From Phyllobacterium bourgognense (lineage in GTDB: Bacteria; Pseudomonadota; Alphaproteobacteria; Rhizobiales; Rhizobiaceae), in contig NZ_QPJM01000021.1 in the NCBI RefSeq assembly GCF_003337575.1, forward strand, positions 1-60,612: a stretch of 60,612 nt of DNA, written 5' to 3'. The position numbers and the translations under genes are program-made. Within the stretch, counting starts at the first letter, position 1, and each line of letters begins with the position of its first letter. Below are positions 35,662-44,391 of the stretch, in pieces. Below the pieces are notes generated by a model, which worked only from the letters and a program-made list of their open reading frames with translations, was not told where the DNA came from and ran no database searches.

Positions 35662-37116
35662 ATGAACGTATTGCTGCCCTCTAACAGAAAGTCACTCGCT
35701 GCGCTGACCGCAGCGATGCCAGAGGGTATTTTACTTACCACTGAGGCAGACATGGCACGCTATAGCCGCGACTGGTCGGGCGACCACTTTGGTCAGCCAT
35801 TGGCCGTTGCGCGTCCGCGCACCGTCGAAGACGTTTCGACGCTTATGACGATCTGCTTCAGGGAAGGCATCCCGGTCGTGCCGCAGGGTGGCCTGACTGG
35901 ACTCGTGGGCGCTGCCGTCGCGGCGCCTCAAGGCGGTGAAGTCGTCATCTCGCTGGAACGTCTGAACCGATTGCGCTCCATCAGCGCTATCGATTTTGCC
36001 ATGGTGGTTGAGGCGGGCTGCATTCTTGAGGAAGCCAAAAGCTTCGCCGAAGCGCATGACTGCGTGCTTCCCATAACCTTTGGCGCGCAGGGGAGCTGTC
36101 GGATCGGCGGCAATGTCGCAACCAATGCGGGCGGCTTCAACGTCCTGCGCTATGGCATGACGCGAGACCTTGTGCTTGGCCTCGAGGTCGTCCTTGGCGA
36201 CGGGCGGGTGTGGAATGGCTTGAAAGTCCTGCGCAAGGACAATCGTGGCTACGATCTGAAGCAATTGTTCATCGGCAGCGAGGGTACGCTGGGGATCATT
36301 ACCGCCGCTGCGTTCAAACTTTTTCCGCGGCCAACGCAGGTCGTAACCGCGCTGGTGGGCTTGCGGTCGGTCGAAGATGCCATGGCGCTCTACGCCCGCG
36401 CCCGGCGTGAATGCAGCGACTTGCTGACGGCCTTCGAGCTGATCCTTCGTGGCGGTATCGACATTGCATTGAATGCCGGTGCCGGACTGGCGGACCCCTT
36501 GAGCGCGCCCTACCCTGTCTACGTTCTGATCGAGGCTTCCGCCGGTGGCAGGGTGGATCTGAAAGCGATCCTCGAAGACTTTCTTGGCGATGCCGGAGAT
36601 ATCGTTGTGGATGGCGTCGTGGCGTCCAGCAAAGCGCAAGCCGAGCGGCTTTGGCTGTTGCGCGAGACGATGGTCGAGGCGCAAGGCGGCGGCGGCCGCT
36701 ATCTGAGGACGGATGTTTCAGTGCCGATCTCGAAGCTTGCGGATTTCGTCGCAGATGCGCTGGCCGAACTTGCCAAGCACCATCCTGAAGCCCTGGCCGT
36801 GACATATGGTCATGTCGGAGATGGAAACGTTCATCTCAACATCGTACCCCCGGCAAACAGCGAACCTGAAGAGATCGAACATCTGTTTCACGAGACAGAA
36901 ACGATTATCTTCGATGTGGTAGACCGTTACAGTGGATCGATCAGCGCCGAACATGGTATCGGCCGGGTCAAACAAAAGGCGTTTCTCGATCGGGTGGATA
37001 AAGTTACTCTCGACATTGCCGGGCGACTCAAGGACGCTTTCGATCCAAAGCACATTCTTAGCGATGGCCGGATCCTGGGGACACATTCAAGTATTGGGGG
37101 TATAGCTGATCGATGA
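35662..37116 (+). CDS. FAD-linked D-2-hydroxyacid dehydrogenase (GlcD/D-LDH type)
   Basis: A 484-residue PCMH-type flavoprotein of the D-lactate/glycolate/D-2-hydroxyglutarate dehydrogenase group. It oxidises a D-2-hydroxyacid to the 2-oxoacid. FAD-binding motifs are IPVVPQGGLTGLVGAAVA and GNVATNAGGFNVLRYG. The C-terminal metal/substrate region has TYGHVGDGNVHLN and SAEHGIGRVKQ. The start at 35662 was chosen by homologous length. It overlaps the following regulator gene by four bases. With a LarA-type racemase in the same probable regulon, D-lactate or another D-2-hydroxyacid is a plausible substrate. Confidence 0.9.
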   Translation: MNVLLPSNRKSLAALTAAMPEGILLTTEADMARYSRDWSGDHFGQPLAVARPRTVEDVSTLMTICFREGIPVVPQGGLTGLVGAAVAAPQGGEVVISLERLNRLRSISAIDFAMVVEAGCILEEAKSFAEAHDCVLPITFGAQGSCRIGGNVATNAGGFNVLRYGMTRDLVLGLEVVLGDGRVWNGLKVLRKDNRGYDLKQLFIGSEGTLGIITAAAFKLFPRPTQVVTALVGLRSVEDAMALYARARRECSDLLTAFELILRGGIDIALNAGAGLADPLSAPYPVYVLIEASAGGRVDLKAILEDFLGDAGDIVVDGVVASSKAQAERLWLLRETMVEAQGGGGRYLRTDVSVPISKLADFVADALAELAKHHPEALAVTYGHVGDGNVHLNIVPPANSEPEEIEHLFHETETIIFDVVDRYSGSISAEHGIGRVKQKAFLDRVDKVTLDIAGRLKDAFDPKHILSDGRILGTHSSIGGIADR

Positions 37117-37829
37117 CGTTGAAGCTCGACAAGGTCAATCGCGGGCCCCATCTTTCGACATTGGTGGCCAGTTCGATCTCCCGTGAGATCGCTCACGGGC
37201 GGCTGAACCCCGGCGACCAATTACCGACCGAGCAGGCGCTTGCCACCACCTTCGGCGTTAGCCGGAACGTGGTGCGAGAGGCTATTGCCCGGTTGCGTTC
37301 CGAGGGCCGCATCTGGTCGCAGCAAGGACGCGGGGCCTTTGTGGCAAACGTCGCGAATTCTCCGGTACTGACCATCGATCACGATGCCCTGCAACAGGCG
37401 GACGCGTTCAAGAGCCTGTTCGAACTGCGCGGTGCACTGGAGGTAAAGGCTGCGGCCCTTGCTGCCGAGCGGCGGACCGATGCTGACCTTGAAGCCTTGA
37501 AAAGCGCATTGACGGCAATGAACACTGCGCCTTATGGCAGTGTCGCCTGGTTGAAGGCTGATCTCGAATTTCATCGCGCCATCGTCGCGGCAACCCGCAA
37601 CAGTTACATGGAACAGTTCTTGATCTTCGTGTCCGAGCGGGTGCGCGAGAGTATTCTCGCGGCGGGCGACCAGCAGGGCTCCGATGATATGGCAAGCACG
37701 ACGCTTGGCGAACACAATCGCATTCTCGACGCGATTACAGCCGGCGATGCCAACGCTGCCCAAGAAGCCATGCAACTGCACCTTAATGGCGCAGCGCGGC
37801 GTGTGGGCCTTCGTATCGATGACCTCTGA
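37113..37829 (+). CDS. GntR-family regulator, FadR subfamily (first)
   Basis: A 238-residue FadR-subfamily regulator. The winged helix-turn-helix includes LNPGDQLPTEQALATTFGVS and RNVVREAIARLRSEG. The FCD domain has its metal-ligand pattern in DLEFHRAIVAATRNS, LGEHNRILDAI and MQLHLNGAARR. It is translationally coupled to the FAD oxidase gene (ATGA) and followed by the SDR gene. The four GTTGT-N3-ACAAC-like sites in this block are likely bound by this protein; the effector would be a sugar acid or hydroxyacid. Confidence 0.92.
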   Translation: MTLKLDKVNRGPHLSTLVASSISREIAHGRLNPGDQLPTEQALATTFGVSRNVVREAIARLRSEGRIWSQQGRGAFVANVANSPVLTIDHDALQQADAFKSLFELRGALEVKAAALAAERRTDADLEALKSALTAMNTAPYGSVAWLKADLEFHRAIVAATRNSYMEQFLIFVSERVRESILAAGDQQGSDDMASTTLGEHNRILDAITAGDANAAQEAMQLHLNGAARRVGLRIDDL

Positions 37830-37886
37830 GACGATTAGCTTTCAGACGCTCTACTTCACACACAACAATTCCAAGGACGGGTTAAA

Positions 37887-38630
37887 ATGACACGCAGGCT
37901 TGAGGGAAAGACGGCAGTCGTAACAGCTGCCGGACAGGGTATGGGGCGTGCCGCTGTCCTGGCCCTTTCACGCGAAGGTGCAAAGGTAATAGCCACCGAT
38001 CTTGATCAGGCCAAACTGGATACGTTCAATGACATCACCGGGATCAGCATCCGCAGACTGGACGTGCTCGATCCCGCAGCCATCACCGCCTTTGCCGCCG
38101 AAATCGTGGCACCGGACATTCTCTTCAATTGTGCCGGGTTCGTCCATCATGGCGCCATCCTCGACTGCGACGAGGATGCCTTTGATTTTTCCGTCAGTCT
38201 GAATATCCGCGCCATGTACCGGATGATCCGGGCCTTCCTTCCCGGCATGATTGACCGCGGTGGCGGCTCCATCATCAACATGGCCTCGGTTGCTTCGACG
38301 ATCATCGCCGCGCCCAACCGCTTCATCTACGGCACGACCAAGGCTGCCGTCATCGGCCTGACGAAATCGGTCGCTCTCGACTATGTCGGCAAAGGTATCC
38401 GGGCCAACGCGATCTGCCCTGGAACGGTCGACAGCCCCTCATTGCATGATCGGATGCGCGCATTGGGTGACTACGAAGCCGCGCGGTCGGCCTTTATCGC
38501 GCGCCAGCCGATGGGCCGGCTAGGCACTGCCGAAGAGGTCGCCGAGCTTGTGGTTTTCCTCGCTAGTGCAGACTCGGCCTTCATGACCGGAAATGCCATT
38601 GTGGTCGATGGCGGCTGGTCAAACGCCTGA
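37887..38630 (+). CDS. SDR, 2-keto-3-deoxy-L-fuconate dehydrogenase-like
   Basis: A 247-residue short-chain dehydrogenase. NAD-binding TAAGQGMGRAAV near residue 13, structural NCAG, catalytic Ser in INMASVAS and YGTTK as the Tyr-x-x-x-Lys pair are all present. Stretches such as LFNCAGFVHHGAILDCDEDA and RANAICPGTVDSPSLHDRM are those of the group including 2-keto-3-deoxy-L-fuconate dehydrogenase and DHRS6-like enzymes. Together with the aldose-dehydrogenase- and fuconolactonase-like genes this points to oxidative 6-deoxysugar breakdown. It converges with larB and the stop regions overlap by 12 bases. Confidence 0.88.
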   Translation: MTRRLEGKTAVVTAAGQGMGRAAVLALSREGAKVIATDLDQAKLDTFNDITGISIRRLDVLDPAAITAFAAEIVAPDILFNCAGFVHHGAILDCDEDAFDFSVSLNIRAMYRMIRAFLPGMIDRGGGSIINMASVASTIIAAPNRFIYGTTKAAVIGLTKSVALDYVGKGIRANAICPGTVDSPSLHDRMRALGDYEAARSAFIARQPMGRLGTAEEVAELVVFLASADSAFMTGNAIVVDGGWSNA

Positions 38631-39296
38631 ACGGCGCAGCCGTTCAGAGCTTGAAAGAATACGCAGCGCGGCACTGGCGGCGCCGTAGCCATTGTCGATG
38701 TTGCAGACCACGAGGCCGGGTGCGCAACTGGCAAGCATGGCGTTAAGCGCGGTGCGCCCTCCTTCGGCAGCACCATATCCGATCGATGTCGGAACGCAGA
38801 TAATGGTACTTGATACCAGTCCGCCAAGTACGCTTGCCAAGGCCGCATCCATTCCGGCGGCCGCAATGACGATTGGATGTGTTCGTATCTCTTCCAGTCG
38901 TTCGGTGAGACGCCAGAGACCCGCGACACCGACATCGGCAATCACCGTCGCCCCGACGCCAGCATGACGGAGGGTTCGTTCTGCTTCCCGCGCGACCCCG
39001 ATATCGGAGGTGCCGGCGGCGACGATTGCTATGGCCCCTCGTGATTCGATTGGTTTTAACGATCCGAAAAATCCGGTGCTTGAAACCGCGCAGTAGTCAA
39101 TCGCATCACGGTTCGCGGCGGAGAGACCTTCCAGCTTTTCCACCGTCAGCCTCGTCAGCAGCAAGCCGGCACCCCGTGCGTTCGCCAATTCGAGGATGGC
39201 CCCAATCTGGTCCACGGATTTCCCGGCGCAGAAGATCGCTTCATCGAGGCCGATGCGATTGGTTCGGTCGAAATCAAGCACAGTTTCCGTTGTCAT
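38619..39296 (-). CDS. larB: LarB, pyridinium carboxylase for the nickel-pincer cofactor
   Basis: A 225-residue LarB. The enzyme carboxylates nicotinic acid adenine dinucleotide at C5 and cleaves it to pyridinium-3,5-biscarboxylic acid mononucleotide, the first step to the nickel-pincer nucleotide cofactor. The AIR-carboxylase-like core is visible (AIVAAGTSDIGVAREAERTL, VIAAAGMDAALASVLGGLVS, IICVPTSIGYG). It overlaps larE by four bases and is last in the operon. Confidence 0.92.
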   Translation of the reverse strand: MTTETVLDFDRTNRIGLDEAIFCAGKSVDQIGAILELANARGAGLLLTRLTVEKLEGLSAANRDAIDYCAVSSTGFFGSLKPIESRGAIAIVAAGTSDIGVAREAERTLRHAGVGATVIADVGVAGLWRLTERLEEIRTHPIVIAAAGMDAALASVLGGLVSSTIICVPTSIGYGAAEGGRTALNAMLASCAPGLVVCNIDNGYGAASAALRILSSSERLRRSGV

Positions 39297-40093
39297 GATG
39301 TGCCGGTCCGCAGGAAGGCGCTGCCGTTCCGGTACGGCGCGAAGGCAAGGGATTTTCCGGCCAGATTGAGGGGCAAGAACGACATGATCGACGTCTCCAG
39401 CAATGTGCTGTCAGCCACCGTCAGCGATTGCAAGCTTTCTGCGTCAAGTTCGACGACCACTCCAGTGCTGCGAACCCGGCAGCGCACTGTCCGTGGCTGA
39501 AGTTTCTCGGCGAGGAATGTTTCCACCGAATGTATGAAACCCAGTGTTTCCGGTTCGATCCGAATGGAAGTTTCCACACGGCTGGAAAGACAAGGCGAAG
39601 AGGGAAGCTCTGCGACATCGCCAAGTCCAAGTCCGCGCGCGAGTTGACGGACATCGTCCTTGTACATTCCCGCTTCGACATAAGGGTGCCGCACTCCATG
39701 ATCACGCGCCGCATCGAGTCCGGGACGATATTCGCCCAGATCATCGACGTTGGCGCCGGACACGATCTGCCGGCTCGAATGTCGGGCGATCGTGCCATAG
39801 AGATTGCCCTTGCAGAAAAAGCAGCGGTTGACCGGGTTGCTGCGATAGTTGGCGTCTGCGAATTCGCCCGCATCCACTACCTGAAGGTCCCAGTTTTCCC
39901 TGACTGCCCAATCCCGCACCCTTTGCGTGGCTTCGGGTGGCACCGCGGGCGAAGCAGCGTGAACCATATTCACGCCGTCACGTCCGCTCAGGCGATGTGC
40001 GGCCGCTGCGAGTGTCATTGAATCGACCCCGCCACTGACGGCGACGGTCAGCGGACTTAACCCGACTAGTATGTCTTCAAGCGTCTTCTTCAC
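39293..40093 (-). CDS. larE: LarE, sulfur insertase for the nickel-pincer cofactor
   Basis: A 266-residue LarE, which activates the biscarboxylic acid nucleotide with ATP and replaces carboxylate oxygen by sulfur. The PP-loop SGGVDS is at 20-25. Cys168 in PSSPCLSSR corresponds to the sulfur-donating Cys176 of the Lactiplantibacillus enzyme; Cys91 and Cys94 lie in NRCFFCKGNLY. Whether it uses the sacrificial-cysteine or the iron-sulfur mechanism cannot be decided. It overlaps larC and larB by four bases on either side. Confidence 0.93.
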   Translation of the reverse strand: MKKTLEDILVGLSPLTVAVSGGVDSMTLAAAAHRLSGRDGVNMVHAASPAVPPEATQRVRDWAVRENWDLQVVDAGEFADANYRSNPVNRCFFCKGNLYGTIARHSSRQIVSGANVDDLGEYRPGLDAARDHGVRHPYVEAGMYKDDVRQLARGLGLGDVAELPSSPCLSSRVETSIRIEPETLGFIHSVETFLAEKLQPRTVRCRVRSTGVVVELDAESLQSLTVADSTLLETSIMSFLPLNLAGKSLAFAPYRNGSAFLRTGTS

Positions 40094-41289
40094 GATTTCA
40101 TTCCCGTCTTTGCCGCCGCTTCCGCCTCTTGTCTGCGTCTTTGCCTCGTCGCTGCATTGGCCGTGTCGCCAACATCACTGGCCTCCGCTTTCGCGGTTTG
40201 TCCGCTCGGCCGCTTCACCAGTTTGACACGCATGGGACTGAACTCCACCTCTGCATCAACGATTTCGCGCGGCAAGATCGCGCGGTCGACAATAGCGTGA
40301 CGAATGCCGATGGTCGTGGTTTCATCGAAGGCCAAAGCCGCGATCTGCCCAACCGCGTCGGGTTTTGCCAGAACGCGCACGCCGGTCATCATCCGGCCCT
40401 TCTTGCCGAAGACAGGCATCTGGACCACATCGAGCACATCCTTATGCGCTCGCAAGTTTTCGATCCCCTGGGCGAGATCCTCGCCGGTCTGGTCATCGAT
40501 TTCAAACTCTAGAACCGCGACCCGATCACTTCCGGCAACACTTGCTGCAACAGGCTCAAAACAAATCACGCGCACGCAATTGCTCATTCCCGGCAATTTG
40601 CGCGTGCCAAAGCCAAAACCCGATGCGACGAGCCGCCGCGGTTGCGGCGATATCGTCCCCTGCTTGCAAAGATAGCGCAGGATCGCCGCCCCGGTGGGTG
40701 TTACCCGTTCTCCGGGGATCCCGTCGTCGATGGTTGGCAGGCCCTCGAGCAGCAGGGCGGCTGCCGGTGCCGGAACCGGTAAAATACCGTGTGCTGTGCG
40801 CACTCTGCCAGAACCGAGTGGGATGGTGCCGGACGTCCAGCGCGTCGCATTTAACTGGGCGATCAGATAGGCAGCAGCGACGATATCGGCGATCGAATCC
40901 CATGCGCCGACTTCATGAAACTCCACTGCTTCGGCGGCGGAGCCGTGCACGCGCGCCTCGGCATCCGCCAATAGTGAGAAGATGCCGATGGCATGTCGGG
41001 TGGTATCTGCGTCGAGCGACGAAGCTGATAACGCCGCCCGAATATCGCGCCATGCCGTATGGTGATGGTGTCCGTGGGTTGTATCCGGGCCTGACCGTTC
41101 GACGAGGAAGCGGCGGCCGGTCAATATACCGTCATCATGGCTGACTGTCCTGCACGATACACCCTCCAGCATCGGGGCGTATGACAGTGCAGTCATCAAG
41201 CCCGCTTCCAGATCCGGCTGCAGATCAAGGATGGCAGCAACGAACATGTCACCTGCGATGCCGCCAACAAGATCGAGATGCAGTTCCAT
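40090..41289 (-). CDS. larC: LarC, nickel insertion cyclometallase
   Basis: A 399-residue LarC, which inserts nickel into the pincer nucleotide in a CTP-dependent reaction. It begins MELHLDLVGGIAGDMFVAA and carries a His-rich stretch (THGHHHHTAW) and HEVGAWDSIADIVAAAYLI. In Lactiplantibacillus larC is split into larC1 and larC2 joined by frameshifting; here it is one open frame. The ATG at 41289 is preferred; an in-frame TTG at 41310 overlaps the upstream gene stop. Confidence 0.92.
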   Translation of the reverse strand: MELHLDLVGGIAGDMFVAAILDLQPDLEAGLMTALSYAPMLEGVSCRTVSHDDGILTGRRFLVERSGPDTTHGHHHHTAWRDIRAALSASSLDADTTRHAIGIFSLLADAEARVHGSAAEAVEFHEVGAWDSIADIVAAAYLIAQLNATRWTSGTIPLGSGRVRTAHGILPVPAPAAALLLEGLPTIDDGIPGERVTPTGAAILRYLCKQGTISPQPRRLVASGFGFGTRKLPGMSNCVRVICFEPVAASVAGSDRVAVLEFEIDDQTGEDLAQGIENLRAHKDVLDVVQMPVFGKKGRMMTGVRVLAKPDAVGQIAALAFDETTTIGIRHAIVDRAILPREIVDAEVEFSPMRVKLVKRPSGQTAKAEASDVGDTANAATRQRRRQEAEAAAKTGMKS

Positions 41290-41306
41290 GAAATTCTGAT
41301 TTCCCG

Positions 41307-42215
41307 TCAATCGGCCAATGGTGCCGGGCTGGTCAACGATACGCCATTGAGACCTGCTACCACATCGGACAATGCGGGCACGAATTCCTCGCCGTGTCCA
41401 GTCGCCACCGCTGTCGCGAAGGAATTGCGAACCGCTGCGCCGATGGGATTGGCGATCGATGCCGACTGCGCGAAGGACGCCAGATAGGACATGTCCTTGA
41501 GCGCGTTGACCATGGCAAAGCGTTGCGCGTTGGGGTTGCGGTTGAGGACGAATTCAAAGAAGGCCTGATAGAACCCGCAATCCATCCTGCTACCGCGGAT
41601 GACGCTGTCAAAAACCTGAGGCGTCAACCCGGCTTTTGCGCCAAGCGCAAGCGCTTCCGAATAGATCGTGGCATAGCCCATGGAAAGGAAGTTGTTGAGA
41701 AGCTTCATCGTGTGGCCGCTGCCCGTCGGGCCCGTGTGGATGATGCGCGCGGCGAATGCCTCGAGGATTGGCCGTGCCCGCGCCACCGTTTCTGCGGATC
41801 CGCCTACCATGACGTCAAGCGCACCTTCCGCTGCTTCTTTCGGTGTGCGAGCCAGCGGTGCATCGATCAGGATGCTGCCTTCCCCCAGTTCCGCTGCCAG
41901 TTGCGCGGTTATAGCGGGATTGGAGGTCGAGCAATCGATGATAAACAGCGCTTTATCTGCTGCGAGCAATCCGTCCGCGCCCTTGAGAACCTGTTCGACC
42001 TGGGGCGAACCCGTAACGCAGAGAATGACGACATCCGATGCGAGCGCGAGGTCCCTCGGTGTCGCAGCCTCGGTCGCCCCGTCCTTGACCAGCCGCTCGA
42101 GCGCCTCGCGGCTGCGATGCGCGAAAACAGTGAGCGGCCGGCCCTTGGCAAGCAGGTTAGCGGCCATGCCTGAACCCATACTACCCAGTCCGATGAAGCC
42201 GATCCTGTCTTTCAT
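41307..42215 (-). CDS. Beta-hydroxyacid dehydrogenase (HIBADH/GlxR type)
   Basis: A 302-residue NAD(P)-dependent beta-hydroxyacid dehydrogenase. The N-terminal Rossmann motif is GFIGLGSMGSGMAANL, the substrate-binding signature DAPLARTPKEAAEGAL, and the catalytic Lys lies in GSGHTMKLLNNFLSMG. Relatives act on 3-hydroxyisobutyrate, tartronate semialdehyde or similar acids. It is the first gene of the operon with larC, larE and larB, so its substrate is probably linked to the product of the nickel-pincer enzyme. Confidence 0.87.
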   Translation of the reverse strand: MKDRIGFIGLGSMGSGMAANLLAKGRPLTVFAHRSREALERLVKDGATEAATPRDLALASDVVILCVTGSPQVEQVLKGADGLLAADKALFIIDCSTSNPAITAQLAAELGEGSILIDAPLARTPKEAAEGALDVMVGGSAETVARARPILEAFAARIIHTGPTGSGHTMKLLNNFLSMGYATIYSEALALGAKAGLTPQVFDSVIRGSRMDCGFYQAFFEFVLNRNPNAQRFAMVNALKDMSYLASFAQSASIANPIGAAVRNSFATAVATGHGEEFVPALSDVVAGLNGVSLTSPAPLAD

Positions 42216-42239
42216 GCTGTCCTCCCAGGGATGTTGATC

Positions 42240-42252
42240 GTGTGGACCACAC
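42240..42252. promoter_or_regulatory. Palindrome between the larCEB operon and the second FadR-type gene
   Basis: GTGTGG-A-CCACAC is a perfect palindrome 25 bases before the beta-hydroxyacid dehydrogenase start. A second inverted repeat, GTTGC-N4-GCAAC, is at 42274-42287. Both differ from the GTTGT-N3-ACAAC sites elsewhere and could bind the adjacent regulator. Confidence 0.5.
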
Positions 42253-42337
42253 CCGTTTTGCTTTTTTCCGTTCGTTGCGATAGCAACATTGTCATGAAAT
42301 CTTTCAATGCGATTCCCAATGAAGGTCGTTTCAGACG

Positions 42338-43090
42338 ATGAAGGAGCAGGAAACCACGCTTTTCAATACGATCCAGCAAACGCCCAATCTGCGCAGCGGG
42401 TTGGTGGATACGCTGATCGCACAGATTGAATCGGGCGACCTTGCACCTGGTCAGCGTCTGCCGACCGAACAGGCGATCATGATCGCAACCGGCGTCAGCC
42501 GCACAGTTGTGCGCGAGGCTCTGGCCTCGCTGCGTGCCAAAGGCCTTATCACCACCAAACAAGGTCTTGGGGCGTTTGTTTCGGACGATCCGACGCCCAG
42601 ATCCTTTTCCATCATACCGACCGACCTTGAATCGATCGACGAGGTGCTCCGTATCCTCGAACTGCGCATGGGTATCGAGGTCGAGGCTGCGGGACTTGCT
42701 GCGCAGCGTCGCACGCAAGACGATGTGGATCGGATGGCGTCGAGACTTGATGCTCTTGAGAAATCCATCCAGGCTGGTGGTCCGGGCGCTGAAGAGGATT
42801 TCGCCTTCCACCGCGCTATCCTTGTTGCAACCCAGAACTCCTACTACGCCCGGCTGTTCGATACCTTCGGCAGCGCCATGGTCCCGCGCCAATGGGTCAG
42901 ATTTGACACGATGAACGCCGCGGAACGGCAAAAACACGTCGCCCGTATGCAGCGCGAACACCGCGCGATCCTTTCGGCAATCCGCGACCAGGATGAACGT
43001 GCTGCTCAGAAAGCCGTTCGTACGCATCTGACCAAAAGTTCCGCCCGCTTCGTCGAGCTGCGTGACCGCGCCCGAAGAGGCGAAAGCTGA
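42338..43090 (+). CDS. GntR-family regulator, FadR subfamily (second)
   Basis: A 250-residue FadR-subfamily regulator. The DNA-binding part includes LAPGQRLPTEQAIMIATGVS and RTVVREALASLRAKGLI; the FCD ligand residues are in DFAFHRAILVATQNS, REHRAILSAI and VRTHLTKSS. It is divergent from the dehydrogenase-larCEB operon and converges with larA, four bases apart, so it probably controls the pincer-cofactor operon. Confidence 0.92.
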   Translation: MKEQETTLFNTIQQTPNLRSGLVDTLIAQIESGDLAPGQRLPTEQAIMIATGVSRTVVREALASLRAKGLITTKQGLGAFVSDDPTPRSFSIIPTDLESIDEVLRILELRMGIEVEAAGLAAQRRTQDDVDRMASRLDALEKSIQAGGPGAEEDFAFHRAILVATQNSYYARLFDTFGSAMVPRQWVRFDTMNAAERQKHVARMQREHRAILSAIRDQDERAAQKAVRTHLTKSSARFVELRDRARRGES

Positions 43091-43094
43091 ACTG

Positions 43095-44387
43095 TCAGGC
43101 GGCGAAACGCGGAACGACATAGGGGCCCTCCGGTATGATCGCGACCGCTCTATCGCCGCTGTGGGCAATGCTTCTTTCGATTGCCTTGCCGATATCGTCA
43201 ATCATGTGAACGCCTGTTAGCGTCCGGTCATCACCGGACAATCCGGTGGTATAGAGTTCGACACGCCCAAACCGCATTGACTTCAACTGCATCTCGGTCT
43301 GCCATTCGTCGATTTCAGCAAGGTTCTTCGCAGTCAATGTCGCAAGAAAGCGCTCGGGCCCGAGTTCGACAAGACGTGCCTGAGCTTCGCGAAACTCCGC
43401 TGAGCCAAATCCTTCCGAACACTCCGAAGCGATGATCAGTGTGCCGCCGGGTTCTAGAATATCGAGTGGTGTCACCATGCCCTTGATCGTCTGGTAATAG
43501 GTCTTGTCGAGCGGATAGCCGGCCGATGACGTGACGATGGTTGAAAACTTTCTCGGCGACGCAATCTGCGTAACCTCACTGACAAACGCCACGGCCGCCG
43601 CATGGCTCGCAATAATCTCGCCAAAGGTGACGCACACCAGATCGCGATCTTCATCAAGGACTGTGTTAAGTCCATAAACATCGCCAAGCATCCGGACGAT
43701 TTCCAGCTGCTCTTCATGCAGGGGATTGCCAATCAAATTGCACTGGACCGCGAGCGGATCCTCCATGAACCGGGCCGAATGGAACGTGCGGATCGTCTCA
43801 TGATGCGCCACACCCGGCGCAATCACCTTCCGTCCGCCAGACCAGCCGGCCATAAAATGCGGCTCGACTAGCCCGGTGGCAATTCGAAGGTCGGCTTCCA
43901 CGAACCGCCGGTCGAGTTTGACCGGAGTTCCGCGTGTCGCCGTCGGCCCGAGGTCGATATGATCTTCCTCGTTGCGGGCATAGTGGTTTTCCACCCGCAC
44001 GTTTTCGAGCACCCAGGGATCGCCGATTAGTTCGGCAAGTTCATCGCCGAGGTTGGGCCTGTGCAGGCCGGTGGCAATGAGAACGACAATCTTGTCGCGG
44101 GGTATGCCCGCTTCGATCATGGTTTCGATCATCGGGCGCAGAAAAAGCCGATTTGGCACGGGACGGGTGATGTCACATATGAGGATGCATGCGCTTTTGC
44201 GTCCTCGTGCAAGTTCGGCCAGCGGCGGTGATCCGATGGGCCCGTTCAGTGCCGCCGTGATGGCTGCCGGCTGATCGGCGATCTTCGGCAAGGCTTGCTT
44301 CCGGATGATCGTCGGTCTCGCGATGCCCGGCAGCCTTAATGGGAGATGGCCGCGACCGAAAGATATGGTGATTGTTTCATCCGCCAT
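43095..44387 (-). CDS. larA: LarA-family nickel-pincer racemase/epimerase
   Basis: A 430-residue LarA homologue. Such enzymes use the nickel-pincer nucleotide to invert C2 of lactate or other 2-hydroxyacids by hydride transfer. The active-site residues of lactate racemase are in place: His109 in ATGLHRPN, His177 in EPHFMAGW, Lys187 in SGGRKVIAPG (the cofactor-attaching lysine) and His203 in RTFHSARF, with the same spacing as H108, H174, K184 and H200 of the Lactiplantibacillus enzyme. Family members differ in substrate (lactate, malate, aromatic hydroxyacids, gluconate), so lactate is not assured. The start at 44387 lies five bases after the livF-like stop, so larA is the sixth gene of the transporter operon. 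Confidence 0.9.
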   Translation of the reverse strand: MADETITISFGRGHLPLRLPGIARPTIIRKQALPKIADQPAAITAALNGPIGSPPLAELARGRKSACILICDITRPVPNRLFLRPMIETMIEAGIPRDKIVVLIATGLHRPNLGDELAELIGDPWVLENVRVENHYARNEEDHIDLGPTATRGTPVKLDRRFVEADLRIATGLVEPHFMAGWSGGRKVIAPGVAHHETIRTFHSARFMEDPLAVQCNLIGNPLHEEQLEIVRMLGDVYGLNTVLDEDRDLVCVTFGEIIASHAAAVAFVSEVTQIASPRKFSTIVTSSAGYPLDKTYYQTIKGMVTPLDILEPGGTLIIASECSEGFGSAEFREAQARLVELGPERFLATLTAKNLAEIDEWQTEMQLKSMRFGRVELYTTGLSGDDRTLTGVHMIDDIGKAIERSIAHSGDRAVAIIPEGPYVVPRFAA

Positions 44388-44391
44388 TTTC

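Noticed and set aside
35731..36684. Minus-strand 317-residue open frame
   Set aside because: It is antisense to the FAD-linked dehydrogenase, whose motifs are unmistakable.
43095..44387. Calling the enzyme a lactate racemase outright
   Set aside because: Cofactor and acid-base residues are common to the whole LarA superfamily, whose members act on many 2-hydroxyacids; the transporter context does not settle the substrate.
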